From an uncultured Clostridium sp. (GTDB lineage: Bacteria; Bacillota; Clostridia; Peptostreptococcales; Peptostreptococcaceae), in NCBI GenBank assembly GCA_945931665.1, contig CAMEPL010000023.1, positions 1 through 33,173 of the forward strand: a DNA stretch of 33,173 nucleotides, given 5' to 3'. Both the position numbers and the translations under genes were made by a program. Shown piece after piece: positions 24,884 through 33,173 of the stretch (the first letter of the stretch is position 1; each line of letters opens with the position of its first letter). The notes under the pieces were generated by a model. It made no database searches and was not told the origin of the DNA. It saw only the letters and a program-made list of their open reading frames with translations.

Positions 24884-25426
24884 CTATTTTTTACCAGTTT
24901 TACCTTCTTTACGTCTTATATATTCACCAGCGTATTTTATACCTTTACCTTTGTATGGTTCTGGTTTTCTCCAATCTCTTATTTTAGCAGCGTAGTTACC
25001 AACTAATTGTTTGTCTATACCTTTTACTACTAATTCAGTTTGATTTGGAACTTCTACAGTTATACCTTCTGGATCTTCCATTTCTACTGGATGTGAGAAT
25101 CCTAAGTTCATAACTAATTTATTTCCTTGTTTTTGTGCTCTATATCCAACACCAACTAATTCTAATTTCTTTTCGAAACCAGCATTAACACCAGTTATCA
25201 TATTGTTTATTAATGTTCTAGTTAATCCGTGTAATGATCTATGTTGTTTGTTGTTTGTTGGTCTAGCAACTGTTATAACGTCGCCTTCTTTAGTTATAGT
25301 TAAAGCAGCGTCGAACTGTTTTTCTAAAGTACCTTTTGGTCCTTTTACAGTAACGTGGTTACCTTCAGCTATAGTAACTTCTACACCTGCAGGTACTGTT
25401 ATTGGTTTTAAACCTATTCTTGACAT
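24884..25426 (-). CDS. rplF: 50S ribosomal protein L6
   Basis: Large-subunit protein at the base of the L7/L12 stalk, with two similar domains. 180 residues: [19 protein letters not shown] at the start, the [36 protein letters not shown] linker region (about 63-98) and the closing [35 protein letters not shown] lies 6 nt before the ATG. Order rpsH-rplF-rplR is standard. Confidence 0.98.
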   Translation of the reverse strand: MSRIGLKPITVPAGVEVTIAEGNHVTVKGPKGTLEKQFDAALTITKEGDVITVARPTNNKQHRSLHGLTRTLINNMITGVNAGFEKKLELVGVGYRAQKQGNKLVMNLGFSHPVEMEDPEGITVEVPNQTELVVKGIDKQLVGNYAAKIRDWRKPEPYKGKGIKYAGEYIRRKEGKTGKK

Positions 25427-25456
25427 AGTTACACCTCCTTGCTTCCTTTAATATTA

Positions 25457-25855
25457 TTACCAAACGTAGCAGATAACTTCTCCACCAACATTTTCTTTTC
25501 TTGCTTGTTTATCAGTTAATATCCCTTTTGAAGTAGATATTATTGATATACCTAATCCGTTTAATACTTTAGGTATTTCATAAGCGTTTGTATAAACTCT
25601 CATACCAGGTTTAGAGATTCTTTTTATACCTTGTATAACTCTCTCTCCTGCTTGTCCGTACTTTAATTGTATTCTTATTATTCCTTGTTTTTCATCTTCT
25701 ATAACATCATAACCTCTAACGAAACCTTCTTCTAATAAGATTCTTACTATTTCTTTCTTTATGTTAGAAGCTGGAACATCAACAGTTTCATGCTTAACAG
25801 TATTTGCATTTCTTATACGAGTAAGCATATCTGCAATTGGATCTGTCATTGTCAT
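25457..25855 (-). CDS. rpsH: 30S ribosomal protein S8
   Basis: 16S rRNA-binding protein and, in other bacteria, translational repressor of the spc operon. 132 residues, starting [18 protein letters not shown] and ending in [32 protein letters not shown]-type sequence ([11 protein letters not shown]) near the end is the family signature. AAAGGAGG lies 8 nt before the ATG. In E. coli S8 binds an operator near rplE; no comparable site was identified here. Confidence 0.98.
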   Translation of the reverse strand: MTMTDPIADMLTRIRNANTVKHETVDVPASNIKKEIVRILLEEGFVRGYDVIEDEKQGIIRIQLKYGQAGERVIQGIKRISKPGMRVYTNAYEIPKVLNGLGISIISTSKGILTDKQARKENVGGEVICYVW

Positions 25856-25887
25856 ATTGAAAACCTCCTTTCATATTTGGGCAAATT

Positions 25888-26073
25888 CTACCAACTTGCT
25901 TTTCTTACACCAGGTATTTGTCCTTTGTAAGCTAATTCTCTAAAGCATATACGGCATATACCAAAGCTTCTTAAAACTGAATGTGGTCTACCACATATAG
26001 AACATCTAGTGTATTCTCTAGTTTTATATTTTTGTTTCTTTTGTTGTTTTACAACCATTGCTTTTCTAGCCAC
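25888..26073 (-). CDS. rpsN: 30S ribosomal protein S14, zinc-binding type Z
   Basis: Small-subunit head protein. The 61-residue short form has four cysteines, C24, C27, C40 and C43 (CSICGRP and CRICF), that bind zinc. It ends [12 protein letters not shown], as is universal. The start codon is GTG at 26073 with AGGAGGGA upstream. Located between rplE and rpsH, as usual for Firmicutes. Confidence 0.97.
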   Translation of the reverse strand: MARKAMVVKQQKKQKYKTREYTRCSICGRPHSVLRSFGICRICFRELAYKGQIPGVRKASW

Positions 26074-26091
26074 TGGAATCCCTCCTTTTTA

Positions 26092-26634
26092 TTATTTTGA
26101 AAATGGCATTCCTAATAATTTTAGTAATTCTCTAGCTTCCTCATCTGATTTAGCTGTAGTAACGAATATTATATCCATTCCTCTTACTTTGTCTACTTTA
26201 TCATACTCTATTTCTGGGAATATTAATTGTTCTTTTATTCCTAAAGCGTAGTTTCCTCTACCATCAAAAGCATTTGGGTTTATACCTCTGAAGTCTCTAA
26301 CTCTTGGTAAAGTAACTGATACTAATTTATCCATGAAATAGTACATTTTATCTTGTCTTAAAGTAACTTTTGCACCTATTGGCATACCTTCTCTTAATTT
26401 GAAGTTAGCTACTGATTTTTTAGCTCTTGTTATAACTGGTTTTTGACCTGCTATAAGTTCCATTTCTTCAACAGCTTTTTCTAATCCTTTTGGATTTTCT
26501 TTAGCGTCACCTATACCCATGTTGATAACTATTTTATCTATTTTAGGTATTTCCATTACGTTTTTGTAATTAAATTTCTCCATTAACGCAGGAGCAACTT
26601 CTTTCATGTATTTTTCTTGTAATCTAGAAGTCAT
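26092..26634 (-). CDS. rplE: 50S ribosomal protein L5
   Basis: 5S rRNA-binding protein of the central protuberance. 180 residues; typical stretches are [29 protein letters not shown] at the start, [25 protein letters not shown] (about 68-92), and [28 protein letters not shown] precedes the ATG. It follows rplX by 30 bp. Confidence 0.98.
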   Translation of the reverse strand: MTSRLQEKYMKEVAPALMEKFNYKNVMEIPKIDKIVINMGIGDAKENPKGLEKAVEEMELIAGQKPVITRAKKSVANFKLREGMPIGAKVTLRQDKMYYFMDKLVSVTLPRVRDFRGINPNAFDGRGNYALGIKEQLIFPEIEYDKVDKVRGMDIIFVTTAKSDEEARELLKLLGMPFSK

Positions 26635-26664
26635 TTACGGTCCCTCCTTTCGAGTTATATTGTA

Positions 26665-26970
26665 TTATATTTCTTTTCCGCTCTTAACTGCTACTCTTAC
26701 TTTTTTTCCATCTCTCATTTCGAATCTAACTCTAGTTCCTTTTCCAGTTTCTGGATCAAGTGGCATTACGTTAGATATATGAATTGGAGCTTCTTTGTTT
26801 ATTATTCCACCTTGTGGGTTTATTGCAGTTGGTTTTTGGTGTTTAGTCATTATGTTAACACCTTCAACAACTACTCTGTTTTGTTTTGGTAAAACAGCAA
26901 CAACTTTACCTTTTTTACCTTTATCTTTACCAGCTATAACTACAACTGTGTCATCTTTCTTAACGCGCAT
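26665..26970 (-). CDS. rplX: 50S ribosomal protein L24
   Basis: Early assembly protein at the tunnel exit. About 101 residues with a KOW domain at the N terminus ([21 protein letters not shown], about 6-26) and the [11 protein letters not shown] segment. Two ATG codons stand in a row; I use the second (26970), because AGGAG then has a more usual 5-nt spacing, but the first (26973) would add only one methionine. It follows rplN by 21 bp. Confidence 0.95.
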   Translation of the reverse strand: MRVKKDDTVVVIAGKDKGKKGKVVAVLPKQNRVVVEGVNIMTKHQKPTAINPQGGIINKEAPIHISNVMPLDPETGKGTRVRFEMRDGKKVRVAVKSGKEI

Positions 26971-26994
26971 CATGTCTCCTATTGCACCTCCTTA

Positions 26995-27363
26995 TTATAG
27001 TACTTCTGGAGCAAGAGAAACTATTTTCATGAATTCATGATCTCTTAACTCTCTAGCAACAGGCCCGAATATACGAGTTCCTACTGGAGTTTTATCATCT
27101 TTTATTATAACTGCAGCATTTTCATCGAAAGCTATATAACTTCCGTCGTTACGTTTAATGCCTTTTTTACTTCTTACTATAACAGCTTTAACTACTTTTC
27201 CTTTTTTTACAACTCCACCAGGTGTTGCACTTTTAACTGTAGCAACTATTACGTCACCTACGTTACCATATTTTCTTTTACTTCCGCCTAGTACACGTAT
27301 ACATAGTAATTCTTTTGCACCAGAATTGTCAGCAACTTTTAAGCGTGTCTCTTGTTGTACCAT
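26995..27363 (-). CDS. rplN: 50S ribosomal protein L14
   Basis: Large-subunit protein at the subunit interface, forming bridges with 16S rRNA and the binding site for the silencing factor RsfS. 122 residues, beginning [27 protein letters not shown] and ending [11 protein letters not shown], both diagnostic. GGAGGG lies before the ATG. It lies 24 bp after rpsQ. Confidence 0.98.
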   Translation of the reverse strand: MVQQETRLKVADNSGAKELLCIRVLGGSKRKYGNVGDVIVATVKSATPGGVVKKGKVVKAVIVRSKKGIKRNDGSYIAFDENAAVIIKDDKTPVGTRIFGPVARELRDHEFMKIVSLAPEVL

Positions 27364-27387
27364 AGTAATCCCTCCTTTTCAAAAAAA

Positions 27388-27642
27388 CTACTTAACTTTT
27401 TCAACAACTTCAACTAGTCTAAATCTTTTATCTTTTGATAAAGGTCTAGTTTCCATTATTTTTACTCTATCTCCGATTCTACATTCGTTATTTTCGTCGT
27501 GTGCCTTAAACTTTTTAGTTCTTTTAACAGGTTTGTTGTATAATTCATGACGTACGAAATCTTCAACAGCAACAACTATTGTTTTGTCCATTTTATTACT
27601 TACAACACGGCCTATTCTTACTTTTCTTCTTCCTCTTTCCAT
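27388..27642 (-). CDS. rpsQ: 30S ribosomal protein S17
   Basis: Primary 16S rRNA-binding protein with an OB fold. 84 residues from the ATG at 27642 ([21 protein letters not shown]), which has AAGGAGG 9 nt upstream; the frame continues upstream to 27663 only from a TTG that precedes this ribosome binding site. The [20 protein letters not shown] and [27 protein letters not shown] stretches identify it. Confidence 0.97.
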   Translation of the reverse strand: MERGRRKVRIGRVVSNKMDKTIVVAVEDFVRHELYNKPVKRTKKFKAHDENNECRIGDRVKIMETRPLSKDKRFRLVEVVEKVK

Positions 27643-27664
27643 GTTTAAAAGCCTCCTTTCCAAA

Positions 27665-27868
27665 TTAAGCTCTAGTTTCGTTTAACTTTCTTTCAGCAAG
27701 GATAGTTTTAACTCTAGCAATATCTTTTTTAACCATTTTTATTCTTGCTGTATTTTCTAATTGACCAGTAGCTAATTGGAATCTTAAGCTAAATAATTCA
27801 CTTTTGAAGTCATTTAATTTAACTATTAGCTCTTCGCTTTTTAAATCTCTTAACTCTTTAGCTTTCAT
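27665..27868 (-). CDS. rpmC: 50S ribosomal protein L29
   Basis: Tunnel-exit protein near the docking site for trigger factor and SRP. 67 residues, two-helix coiled structure: [25 protein letters not shown] start and the LKQ-like [31 protein letters not shown] core. I start at the ATG at 27868, one base after the rplP stop codon, with GGTGG upstream; the two genes are translationally coupled. Confidence 0.97.
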   Translation of the reverse strand: MKAKELRDLKSEELIVKLNDFKSELFSLRFQLATGQLENTARIKMVKKDIARVKTILAERKLNETRA

Positions 27869-27869
27869 C

Positions 27870-28301
27870 CTATTCACCACCCTTTACATCTAAATCTTCT
27901 TTTTTCACAAATTTACATTTTATAGGAAGTTTGTGAGCTGCTAGTCTCATTGCTTCTCTAGCTTTTTCTTCAGGAACACCTGCTAACTCAAACATTACTC
28001 TTCCTGGTTTAACTACGGCTACCCAATATTCTGGAGAACCTTTCCCAGCACCCATACGAGTTTCAGCTGGTTTTCTTGTTACTGGTTTATGAGGGAATAT
28101 TTTTATCCAAACTTTCCCGCCTCTTTTTATATATCTTGTCATCGCGATTCTGGCAGCTTCTATTTGATTAGAAGTTATCCAAGATGGTTCTAAAGCAACT
28201 AGTCCGTATTCTCCGTAAGTAACTGTGTTACCTTTTTGAGCCTTTCCAGTCATTCTTCCTCTATGAACTCTACGACGTTTTACTCTCTTTGGCATTAACA
28301 T
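27870..28301 (-). CDS. rplP: 50S ribosomal protein L16
   Basis: Large-subunit protein that helps to form the A-site tRNA binding region. 143 residues with the standard [21 protein letters not shown] start, the [51 protein letters not shown] core (about 50-100), and a KFVKKEDLD tail. GGAGG lies 9 nt before the ATG. Located 34 bp after rpsC. Confidence 0.98.
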   Translation of the reverse strand: MLMPKRVKRRRVHRGRMTGKAQKGNTVTYGEYGLVALEPSWITSNQIEAARIAMTRYIKRGGKVWIKIFPHKPVTRKPAETRMGAGKGSPEYWVAVVKPGRVMFELAGVPEEKAREAMRLAAHKLPIKCKFVKKEDLDVKGGE

Positions 28302-28335
28302 GAGATTTCTCCTCCTTCCTTGAAGCTAACTTTGA

Positions 28336-29127
28336 TTAATTATTTTTTTCAGATCTTTGAGGTCTTTGTCCTCTAGCTCTATCGTTTCCTCTAGAATTTC
28401 TTCTATTGTTATCTCTTCTGTTATCTCTTCTCTTGTTATCTCTTCTGTCTCTTCTGTTGTCTTTTCTTTCTTCTCTAGGGTTTACACCATTTCTAGTTGG
28501 TAATACTTCCCCGTTGCATATCCAAACTTTTATACCTATTTTACCATAAGTAGTATCAGCTTCTGCGAAACCGTAATCTATATCAGATCTTAAAGTTTGA
28601 AGAGGTACATTTCCTTCGCTATAACCTTCAGTTCTAGCCATTTCTGCTCCACCTAATCTACCAGAAGCAGCAACTTTTATACCTTTTGCACCAGATTTTA
28701 AAGCTCTTTGTACAGCTTGTTTCATAGCTCTTCTGAAAGCTACCCTTCTTTCGATAGCTAATGCTATGTTTTCAGCTACTAATTGAGCATTTCTGTCTAT
28801 TCCTTTAACTTCTATTATATTAACTATAACAGTTTTCTTAGTCATTTTTTCTAATTCAGCTTTTAAAGCTTCTATTTTAGCTCCAGCTGCACCTATAACC
28901 ACACCTGGTTTAGCAACATGAAGATCTATTCTTATTTTGTTTGCTGATCTTTCTATTTCTATTTTAGCAACACCAGCAACGTATAATCTTTCTTTTAGGA
29001 ATGTTCTTATTTGGTGGTCTTCTAATAATAAACTTCCGAACTCTTTTTTATCAGTAGTGAACCATCTTGAATCCCAATCTTTTATAACACCGACTCTTAG
29101 TCCGTGTGGGTTAACCTTTTGTCCCAT
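28336..29127 (-). CDS. rpsC: 30S ribosomal protein S3 with basic C-terminal extension
   Basis: mRNA-entry protein with helicase role on the small subunit. 263 residues, against about 210-230 in many bacteria. The type II KH domain has its GxxG loop at G79-G82 ([10 protein letters not shown]), and the S3 C-terminal domain spans about 120-210 ([36 protein letters not shown]). The last 45 residues (219-263) are an Arg/Asp/Asn-rich tail built on RRDN/RRDNK units, probably disordered. The DNA for this tail carries short direct repeats. The tail resembles extensions known from related clostridia, but its function is not known. Confidence 0.96.
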   Translation of the reverse strand: MGQKVNPHGLRVGVIKDWDSRWFTTDKKEFGSLLLEDHQIRTFLKERLYVAGVAKIEIERSANKIRIDLHVAKPGVVIGAAGAKIEALKAELEKMTKKTVIVNIIEVKGIDRNAQLVAENIALAIERRVAFRRAMKQAVQRALKSGAKGIKVAASGRLGGAEMARTEGYSEGNVPLQTLRSDIDYGFAEADTTYGKIGIKVWICNGEVLPTRNGVNPREERKDNRRDRRDNKRRDNRRDNNRRNSRGNDRARGQRPQRSEKNN

Positions 29128-29145
29128 TTATTTCCCTCCTATCTC

Positions 29146-29481
29146 TTATTGTCTTTCTTTTAAAACAACCTCTATATGAGAAGTTCTTTTTCTTATCATA
29201 GTTGCACGACCTTGTGCTCTAGGCATAAATCTTTTTATTGTTGGTCCTTGATTAGCAACTATTGATGCTATATATAATTTATCTGCATCCATTTCATGGT
29301 TATTTTCAGCATTAGCTTTTGCTGATTTTACTACTTTAGCTATTATATCAGCTGCTCCTCTAGGAGTGAATTTTAATATTGCTAAAGCTTCATCAACGTT
29401 TTTACCTCTTACAAGAGAGCATACTTGACCTGCTTTTCTTGGAGATACACGTACATATTTTGCGATTGATCTTGCTTCCAT
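29146..29481 (-). CDS. rplV: 50S ribosomal protein L22
   Basis: Tunnel-wall protein; its beta hairpin, with L4, forms the constriction near the macrolide site. 111 residues with [23 protein letters not shown] at the start and [28 protein letters not shown] (about 79-106, the extended hairpin) near the end. No insertion or deletion is seen in the hairpin. GGAGGAA precedes the ATG. Confidence 0.98.
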   Translation of the reverse strand: MEARSIAKYVRVSPRKAGQVCSLVRGKNVDEALAILKFTPRGAADIIAKVVKSAKANAENNHEMDADKLYIASIVANQGPTIKRFMPRAQGRATMIRKRTSHIEVVLKERQ

Positions 29482-29512
29482 CGTTCTTCCTCCTTTCCTA
29501 GTCAGGATTTAA

Positions 29513-29794
29513 TTATTTTCTCTTATTTCCTTTTTCGTCATCTTTGTGACCTTTGAAAGTTCTTGTTGGAACAAATTCTCCTAATTTGTGTCCTACCATA
29601 TCTTCTGTTATATATACAGGAATATGTCTTCTTCCGTCATGTACAGCTATAGTGTGCTCTACCATTTGAGGGAATATAGTTGAACTTCTTGACCAAGTTT
29701 TTATAACTTCTTTGCTTCCGCTTTCGTTCATAGCTTCTATTTTTTTAAGAAGTCTAGGGTGAACAAAAGGTCCTTTTTTAGTTGATCTTGACAT
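29513..29794 (-). CDS. rpsS: 30S ribosomal protein S19
   Basis: Head protein that bridges to the large subunit with S13. 93 residues; [19 protein letters not shown] at the start, the [48 protein letters not shown] core and a short basic tail are typical. AGGAGG lies 8 nt before the ATG; it follows rplB by 61 bp. Confidence 0.98.
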   Translation of the reverse strand: MSRSTKKGPFVHPRLLKKIEAMNESGSKEVIKTWSRSSTIFPQMVEHTIAVHDGRRHIPVYITEDMVGHKLGEFVPTRTFKGHKDDEKGNKRK

Positions 29795-29855
29795 TTAATT
29801 TCCTCCTTCCCGAGTAAAATAAATTTCTATTTAAAATCTATTGTTTCGTCATCTA

Positions 29856-30686
29856 CTATTTAGTTCTTCTTGAAACTATTAATTTATTAGATGCTTTATT
29901 TTTCTTTCTAGTTTTGTATCCAAGAGCTGGTTTACCCCATGGAGTTACTGGAGATGGTCTACCTATTGGAGATCTACCTTCCCCACCACCGTGTGGATGG
30001 TCGTTAGGGTTCATAACAGAACCTCTTACTGTAGGTCTGATACCCATATGTCTTTTTCTACCTGCTTTACCTATAGTTTCGTTAGCGTGTTCTACGTTAC
30101 CTACTTGTCCTATAGTAGCTTTACATTCTATTGATACATATCTCATTTCACCAGATGGTAATCTTAATAATGCTTTGTTTCCTTCTTTAGCCATTAATTG
30201 AGCTGAAACACCTGCAGATCTAACTAATTGAGCACCTTTTCCAGCTTTTAACTCTATGTTGTGAACTACAGTACCTACTGGCATGTTTTTTAATGCTAAT
30301 GCATTACCTGGTTTTATATCAGCAGTTGGTCCAGATAATAAAGTATCTCCTACTTTTATACCTACTGGAGCAAGTATATATCTTTTTTCACCATCTGCGT
30401 AGTTTAATAATGCTATATTAGCAGTTCTGTTTGGATCGTATTCTATTGTAGCAACTTTTGCTGGAATACCATCTTTATTTCTTTTAAAATCTATTATTCT
30501 GTATTTTCTTCTGTTTCCTCCACCTCTGTGACGAACAGTTATTTTTCCGTGAACGTTTCTCCCAGAATTCTTCTTTAAAGGTACTAAAAGAGATTTTTCT
30601 GGTTGGTTAGTTGTAACTTCATCAGATATAAAAACTGTCATTTCTCTTAAGGCAGGAGAAGTTGGTTTAAATTTTTTAATAGCCAT
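29856..30686 (-). CDS. rplB: 50S ribosomal protein L2
   Basis: Core large-subunit protein needed for subunit joining and peptidyl transferase activity. 276 residues. The conserved [13 protein letters not shown] (226-238) contains the histidine implicated in activity. Other typical stretches are [23 protein letters not shown] (about 48-70) and the closing [23 protein letters not shown] precedes the ATG. Confidence 0.98.
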   Translation of the reverse strand: MAIKKFKPTSPALREMTVFISDEVTTNQPEKSLLVPLKKNSGRNVHGKITVRHRGGGNRRKYRIIDFKRNKDGIPAKVATIEYDPNRTANIALLNYADGEKRYILAPVGIKVGDTLLSGPTADIKPGNALALKNMPVGTVVHNIELKAGKGAQLVRSAGVSAQLMAKEGNKALLRLPSGEMRYVSIECKATIGQVGNVEHANETIGKAGRKRHMGIRPTVRGSVMNPNDHPHGGGEGRSPIGRPSPVTPWGKPALGYKTRKKNKASNKLIVSRRTK

Positions 30687-30715
30687 CTTATTTTCCCTCC
30701 TTTAATTCTTAAGTA

Positions 30716-31006
30716 TTACATACCTTGGAAAAATTCTATTTCTTTGCTATCAGCAGTTAATTTAACTACTGCTTTTTTGTAGCTAGCAGTTTTTCCTATG
30801 CTTCTACCCATTCTTTTAACTTTTCCATCGTAGTTTAATGTATTAACTTTTTCTACATCTACTCCGAATATTTTTTCTACTGCTTTTTTTATTTCAGTTT
30901 TGTTAGCTCCTTTTTGAACTACAAAAGTGTATTTTCTGTCAGCCATATCAGCCATACTTTGTTCAGTAACTATTGGTCTTATAACTATATCATGTGGATT
31001 AGTCAT
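30716..31006 (-). CDS. rplW: 50S ribosomal protein L23
   Basis: Tunnel-exit protein and docking site for trigger factor. 96 residues from the ATG at 31006 ([17 protein letters not shown]), one base after the rplD stop codon and with GGAGGAGGTG upstream, so rplD and rplW are coupled; a longer frame to 31042 is part of rplD. The [35 protein letters not shown] core is diagnostic. Confidence 0.97.
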   Translation of the reverse strand: MTNPHDIVIRPIVTEQSMADMADRKYTFVVQKGANKTEIKKAVEKIFGVDVEKVNTLNYDGKVKRMGRSIGKTASYKKAVVKLTADSKEIEFFQGM

Positions 31007-31007
31007 T

Positions 31008-31631
31008 TTATGCGTACACCTCCTCCACTTTTTTAACAGCATCAGTAGTTATTATGAATGAATCATATTTTAATATGTCATATACATTTATAGTGTTAAC
31101 TAATGCAGTTTCAACGTTTGGTATATTAGCAGCTGATTTTATTACGTTTTCGTTCTTTTCAGCCATTACTACTAAAGCTTTTTTAGCAGCATTTACATTT
31201 TTTAATATTGCAGCGAACTCTTTAGTTTTAGGTGCTTCCATTGTTAAAGCATCTAATACTATCATTTCGTTAGCTTGAACTTTAGAAGTTAAAGCACTCT
31301 TCATAGCTAATCTTCTAACTTTCTTTGGTAATGTGTATCTGTAGCTTCTTGGTTTTGGTGCAAAAGCAACTCCTCCACCTATCCATTGTACAGCTCTTAT
31401 AGAACCTTGTCTAGCTCTACCTGTTCCTTTTTGTCTCCAAGGTTTTCTTCCGCCACCTCTAACTTCTGCTCTAGTTTTAGCAGATTGAGTACCTTGTCTT
31501 TTATTAGCAAGTTGGTTTTTTACAACTTCGTATAATACATGCTCATTCACTTCAACACCGAATACAGCATCTGATAATTCTATTTCACCAACATTTTGTC
31601 CTTGTATATTTAATACGTTTAATTTTGGCAT
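31008..31631 (-). CDS. rplD: 50S ribosomal protein L4
   Basis: Large-subunit protein whose extended loop lines the exit tunnel; in some bacteria it also represses its own operon. 207 residues. The loop [19 protein letters not shown] (about 59-77) is intact and shows none of the insertions linked to macrolide resistance. GGAGGAATCAC precedes the ATG. It follows rplC by 29 bp. Confidence 0.98.
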   Translation of the reverse strand: MPKLNVLNIQGQNVGEIELSDAVFGVEVNEHVLYEVVKNQLANKRQGTQSAKTRAEVRGGGRKPWRQKGTGRARQGSIRAVQWIGGGVAFAPKPRSYRYTLPKKVRRLAMKSALTSKVQANEMIVLDALTMEAPKTKEFAAILKNVNAAKKALVVMAEKNENVIKSAANIPNVETALVNTINVYDILKYDSFIITTDAVKKVEEVYA

Positions 31632-31660
31632 TGTGATTCCTCCTTTCTTAGGTTAGTCAA

Positions 31661-32290
31661 TTATTTAGAAGCTTTAACTGCTTCTTTTATTGTTACTACT
31701 GAACCTTTAGCTCCTGGTATAGCACCTTTTACTAATATAAAGTTTTTGTCAGCGTCAACTCTTACAACTTCTAAGTTTTGAACTGTAACTTTAACGCTAC
31801 CCATGTGTCCAGCTAATTTTTTGTTTTTGAAAACTCTACCTGGGTAAGAACAAGCTCCCATTGAACCTGGTCTTCTGTGGTATCTAGAACCGTGAGTTTC
31901 AGGACCTCTTGATTTTCCATGTCTTTTTATTGGACCTTGGAATCCTTTACCTTTACTTATTCCAGTAACATCTATTAATTCACCTGCAGCGAATAAATCA
32001 GCTTTTATTTCTTGTCCAACTGTATATCCTTCTACAGAGTCTACTCTAAATTCTTTTAAATGTTTTTTTAATGTATTAGCAGCAGCTAAGTGACCTTTTT
32101 GTGGTTTGTTTAAAGATTTTTCTTTAGCATCTCCGAAACCAACTTGTATAGCAGTGTATCCATCATTTTCAGTTGTTTTTATTTGAGTAACAACTACTGG
32201 ACCTGCTTCAACTACTGTTACAGGTATTACTTCACCATGTTCAGTGAATATTTGAGTCATACCTATTTTTTTTCCTAATATTCCTTTCAT
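31661..32290 (-). CDS. rplC: 50S ribosomal protein L3
   Basis: Early-assembly protein that reaches the peptidyl transferase centre. 209 residues; [27 protein letters not shown] at the start and the [30 protein letters not shown] loop (about 125-154) are diagnostic, the latter being the finger that contacts 23S rRNA. AGGAGGTG precedes the ATG. A structured 108-bp spacer separates it from rpsJ. Confidence 0.98.
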   Translation of the reverse strand: MKGILGKKIGMTQIFTEHGEVIPVTVVEAGPVVVTQIKTTENDGYTAIQVGFGDAKEKSLNKPQKGHLAAANTLKKHLKEFRVDSVEGYTVGQEIKADLFAAGELIDVTGISKGKGFQGPIKRHGKSRGPETHGSRYHRRPGSMGACSYPGRVFKNKKLAGHMGSVKVTVQNLEVVRVDADKNFILVKGAIPGAKGSVVTIKEAVKASK

Positions 32291-32398
32291 ATTAGCACCT
32301 CCTATAATTCTTACAGCGGATTACCAATTTCGGTAATCATTCTAAGATAACTACCTTATAGGACCGTATCTTAGGTGTTGTCTATTATAATGTAATTA
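32291..32398 (-). promoter_or_regulatory. Structured spacer between rpsJ and rplC
   Basis: On the minus strand two hairpins are visible: CTAAGATA pairs with TATCTTAG (arms about 32342-32349 and 32367-32374), then GATTACC pairs with GGTAATC (about 32312-32331) around a 6-nt loop. The second ends some 20 nt before the rplC ribosome binding site. Neither has a U-tract, so these are not simple terminators; they may control the ratio of S10 to the downstream genes or be a protein-binding site. Confidence 0.45.
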
Positions 32399-32710
32399 TT
32401 ATAATTTTATTTCTATGTCTACACCAGCTGGTAAATCTAATCTCATTAATGAGTCTACAGTTTTAGGTGTTGGACTAGTTATGTCTATTAATCTCTTATG
32501 AGTTCTTATTTCGAACTGTTCTCTAGAATATTTGTATTTGTGAACAGCTCTTAATATTGTCACAACTTGTTTTTCAGTTGGTAGTGGCACAGGTCCTGAA
32601 ACTTGTGATCCAGCTTTTTTAGCAGTTTCAACTATTTTTCCAGCTGAAAAATCTAATAATTTGTGATCATATGACTTTAATCTTATTCTTATTTTTTCAT
32701 TTTTAGCCAT
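32399..32710 (-). CDS. rpsJ: 30S ribosomal protein S10 (NusE)
   Basis: Small-subunit protein that also acts as NusE in transcription antitermination with NusB, including on rRNA operons. 103 residues; [41 protein letters not shown] at the start and [35 protein letters not shown] at the end are fully typical. GGAGGG precedes the ATG. It is the first gene of the large ribosomal protein operon, with its promoter about 150 bp upstream. Confidence 0.98.
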   Translation of the reverse strand: MAKNEKIRIRLKSYDHKLLDFSAGKIVETAKKAGSQVSGPVPLPTEKQVVTILRAVHKYKYSREQFEIRTHKRLIDITSPTPKTVDSLMRLDLPAGVDIEIKL

Positions 32711-32858
32711 TTTTGTTTCCCTCCTTTTTTAACATTTAAATTTAATCATTAATACCGATACACAGTTCCGGGTGTTCTGTAAACTTAAACTTAAATTTTA
32801 CACGATTTAATAATTAAATTTGGATTTTGTTTTTCGTATCTCTCAAGCACACTATTAT
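32711..32858 (-). promoter_or_regulatory. 5' leader of the S10 operon
   Basis: About 140 nt of untranslated leader. On the minus strand ACAG (32777-32780) pairs with CTGT (32762-32765) around AACACCCGGAA, a short hairpin with a C-rich loop that resembles the one in the rplM leader. No terminator-like hairpin and no open frame is seen. A regulatory role is possible but unproven. Confidence 0.4.
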
Positions 32859-32887
32859 ATTTTATATTATTCTTCTTAGTTTTTCAA
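32859..32887 (-). promoter_or_regulatory. Promoter of the S10 operon
   Basis: On the minus strand TTGAAA (32882-32887) and TAAAAT (32859-32864) are separated by 17 bp, with an overlapping TATAAT a few bases further. The upstream flank is very A/T-rich. It lies between the tuf terminator and rpsJ, where the main promoter of the operon is expected. Confidence 0.75.
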
Positions 32888-33030
32888 GACTTTTTTTAAT
32901 TTATTTAGTTTATTTTTTTTACCAAATCTTTTGCTAAATCTTAAGTTCAGAAGAAACTTTATCTGTAATTTAAAAGCCTTATTCAGTATACAATCTTTAA
33001 ATTACATTGTCAACATATTAAAATTATTTC

Positions 33031-33065
33031 CTTAAAATAAAAAGGGGAAAACCTAAGTCCTCCCC
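33031..33065 (-). terminator. Terminator of tuf
   Basis: On the minus strand GGGGAGGAC pairs with GTTTTCCCC (with G-U pairs) around TTAG, followed by TTTTTATTTT. The stem covers 33044-33065. It starts about 55 nt past the tuf stop and separates tuf from the S10 operon. Confidence 0.9.
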
Positions 33066-33119
33066 TCAATAGTTTATTTTATTATGCGTATTTTGAAAAA
33101 TTAATTAATCTATTATAGA

Positions 33120-33173
33120 TTATTCTATTATAGATGCTACAACACCAGATGCTACTGTTCTACCACCTTCTCT
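33120..33173 (-). CDS. tuf: Elongation factor Tu, C-terminal end (partial)
   Basis: Only the last 17 codons and the TAA are in the window; the translation REGGRTVASGVVASIIE is the C terminus of bacterial EF-Tu, part of beta-barrel domain III. The gene continues beyond the right edge. EF-Tu delivers aminoacyl-tRNA to the ribosome. Position directly before rpsJ fits the str-S10 arrangement (rpsL-rpsG-fusA-tuf), with a terminator and a new promoter in between. Confidence 0.95.
   Translation of the reverse strand, partial: REGGRTVASGVVASIIE

Noticed and set aside
27158-27550. 130-codon plus-strand frame across rplN and rpsQ
   Set aside because: It is antisense to two conserved ribosomal protein genes; the Thr/Pro/Phe-rich translation is the usual shadow of such genes in AT-rich DNA.
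28400-28473. Direct repeats in the rpsC tail as a CRISPR-like or minisatellite array
   Set aside because: Units are short, irregular and in frame, encoding an RRDN-rich tail; there are no unique spacers and no cas genes.
29914-30201. 95-codon plus-strand frame inside rplB
   Set aside because: Antisense shadow of the conserved L2 C-terminal half; no start signal.

Overview
This window is a low-GC chromosomal segment of a spore-forming Firmicute, most likely a member of the Peptostreptococcaceae (the Clostridioides / Paeniclostridium / Paraclostridium / Romboutsia group). The evidence is the very AT-rich DNA, strong AGGAGG-type ribosome binding sites, a sporulation amidase (CwlD), the tuf-S10-spc-alpha gene order running on into ecfA1-ecfA2-ecfT-truA-rplM-rpsI, and a clostridial-type purine end pathway. 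The species cannot be fixed from this sequence alone. Almost everything is on the minus strand, so the window reads as the reverse complement of normal operon order; only a family 3 glycosidase and a LysR regulator are on plus.

Right part (about 12.3-33.2 kb, read leftward): the 3' end of tuf with its terminator, a promoter, then rpsJ-rplC-rplD-rplW-rplB-rpsS-rplV-rpsC-rplP-rpmC-rpsQ-rplN-rplX-rplE-rpsN-rpsH-rplF-rplR-rpsE-rpmD-rplO-secY-adk-map, an internal promoter, infA-rpmJ, another promoter, rpsM-rpsK-rpsD-rpoA-rplQ and a terminator. Then follow the ECF vitamin-transporter energizing module (ecfA1-ecfA2-ecfT), truA, and rplM-rpsI with its own promoter, leader hairpin and terminator. These genes build the ribosome, the Sec translocon and RNA polymerase alpha.

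Middle part (about 10.0-12.3 kb): a ZTP (pfl) riboswitch with a visible pseudoknot and a mutually exclusive terminator controls purO (archaeal-type IMP cyclohydrolase) and a stand-alone AICAR transformylase. The riboswitch ligand, ZMP/ZTP, is the substrate of this enzyme pair or derived from it, so the circuit is a substrate-induced switch for the last two steps of IMP synthesis.

Left part (1-10.0 kb) is accessory or lineage-specific. It holds a LysR regulator; a padR-DUF2812-small membrane protein operon whose promoter is buried in a 47-bp palindrome; a cluster of DnaA-box-like sites; a UvsE UV-damage endonuclease; a cytoplasmic NagZ-like GH3 enzyme; an AraC regulator followed by an ABC-2 exporter; cwlD; and, at the left edge, tandem promoters and the leader of an rRNA operon whose 16S gene lies just outside the window.

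No phage, IS element, CRISPR array or tRNA was seen. The parts most worth a second look are the ZTP-purO-AICAR transformylase circuit, the padR palindrome, the DnaA-box cluster, and the structured leaders and spacers inside the ribosomal protein operons.
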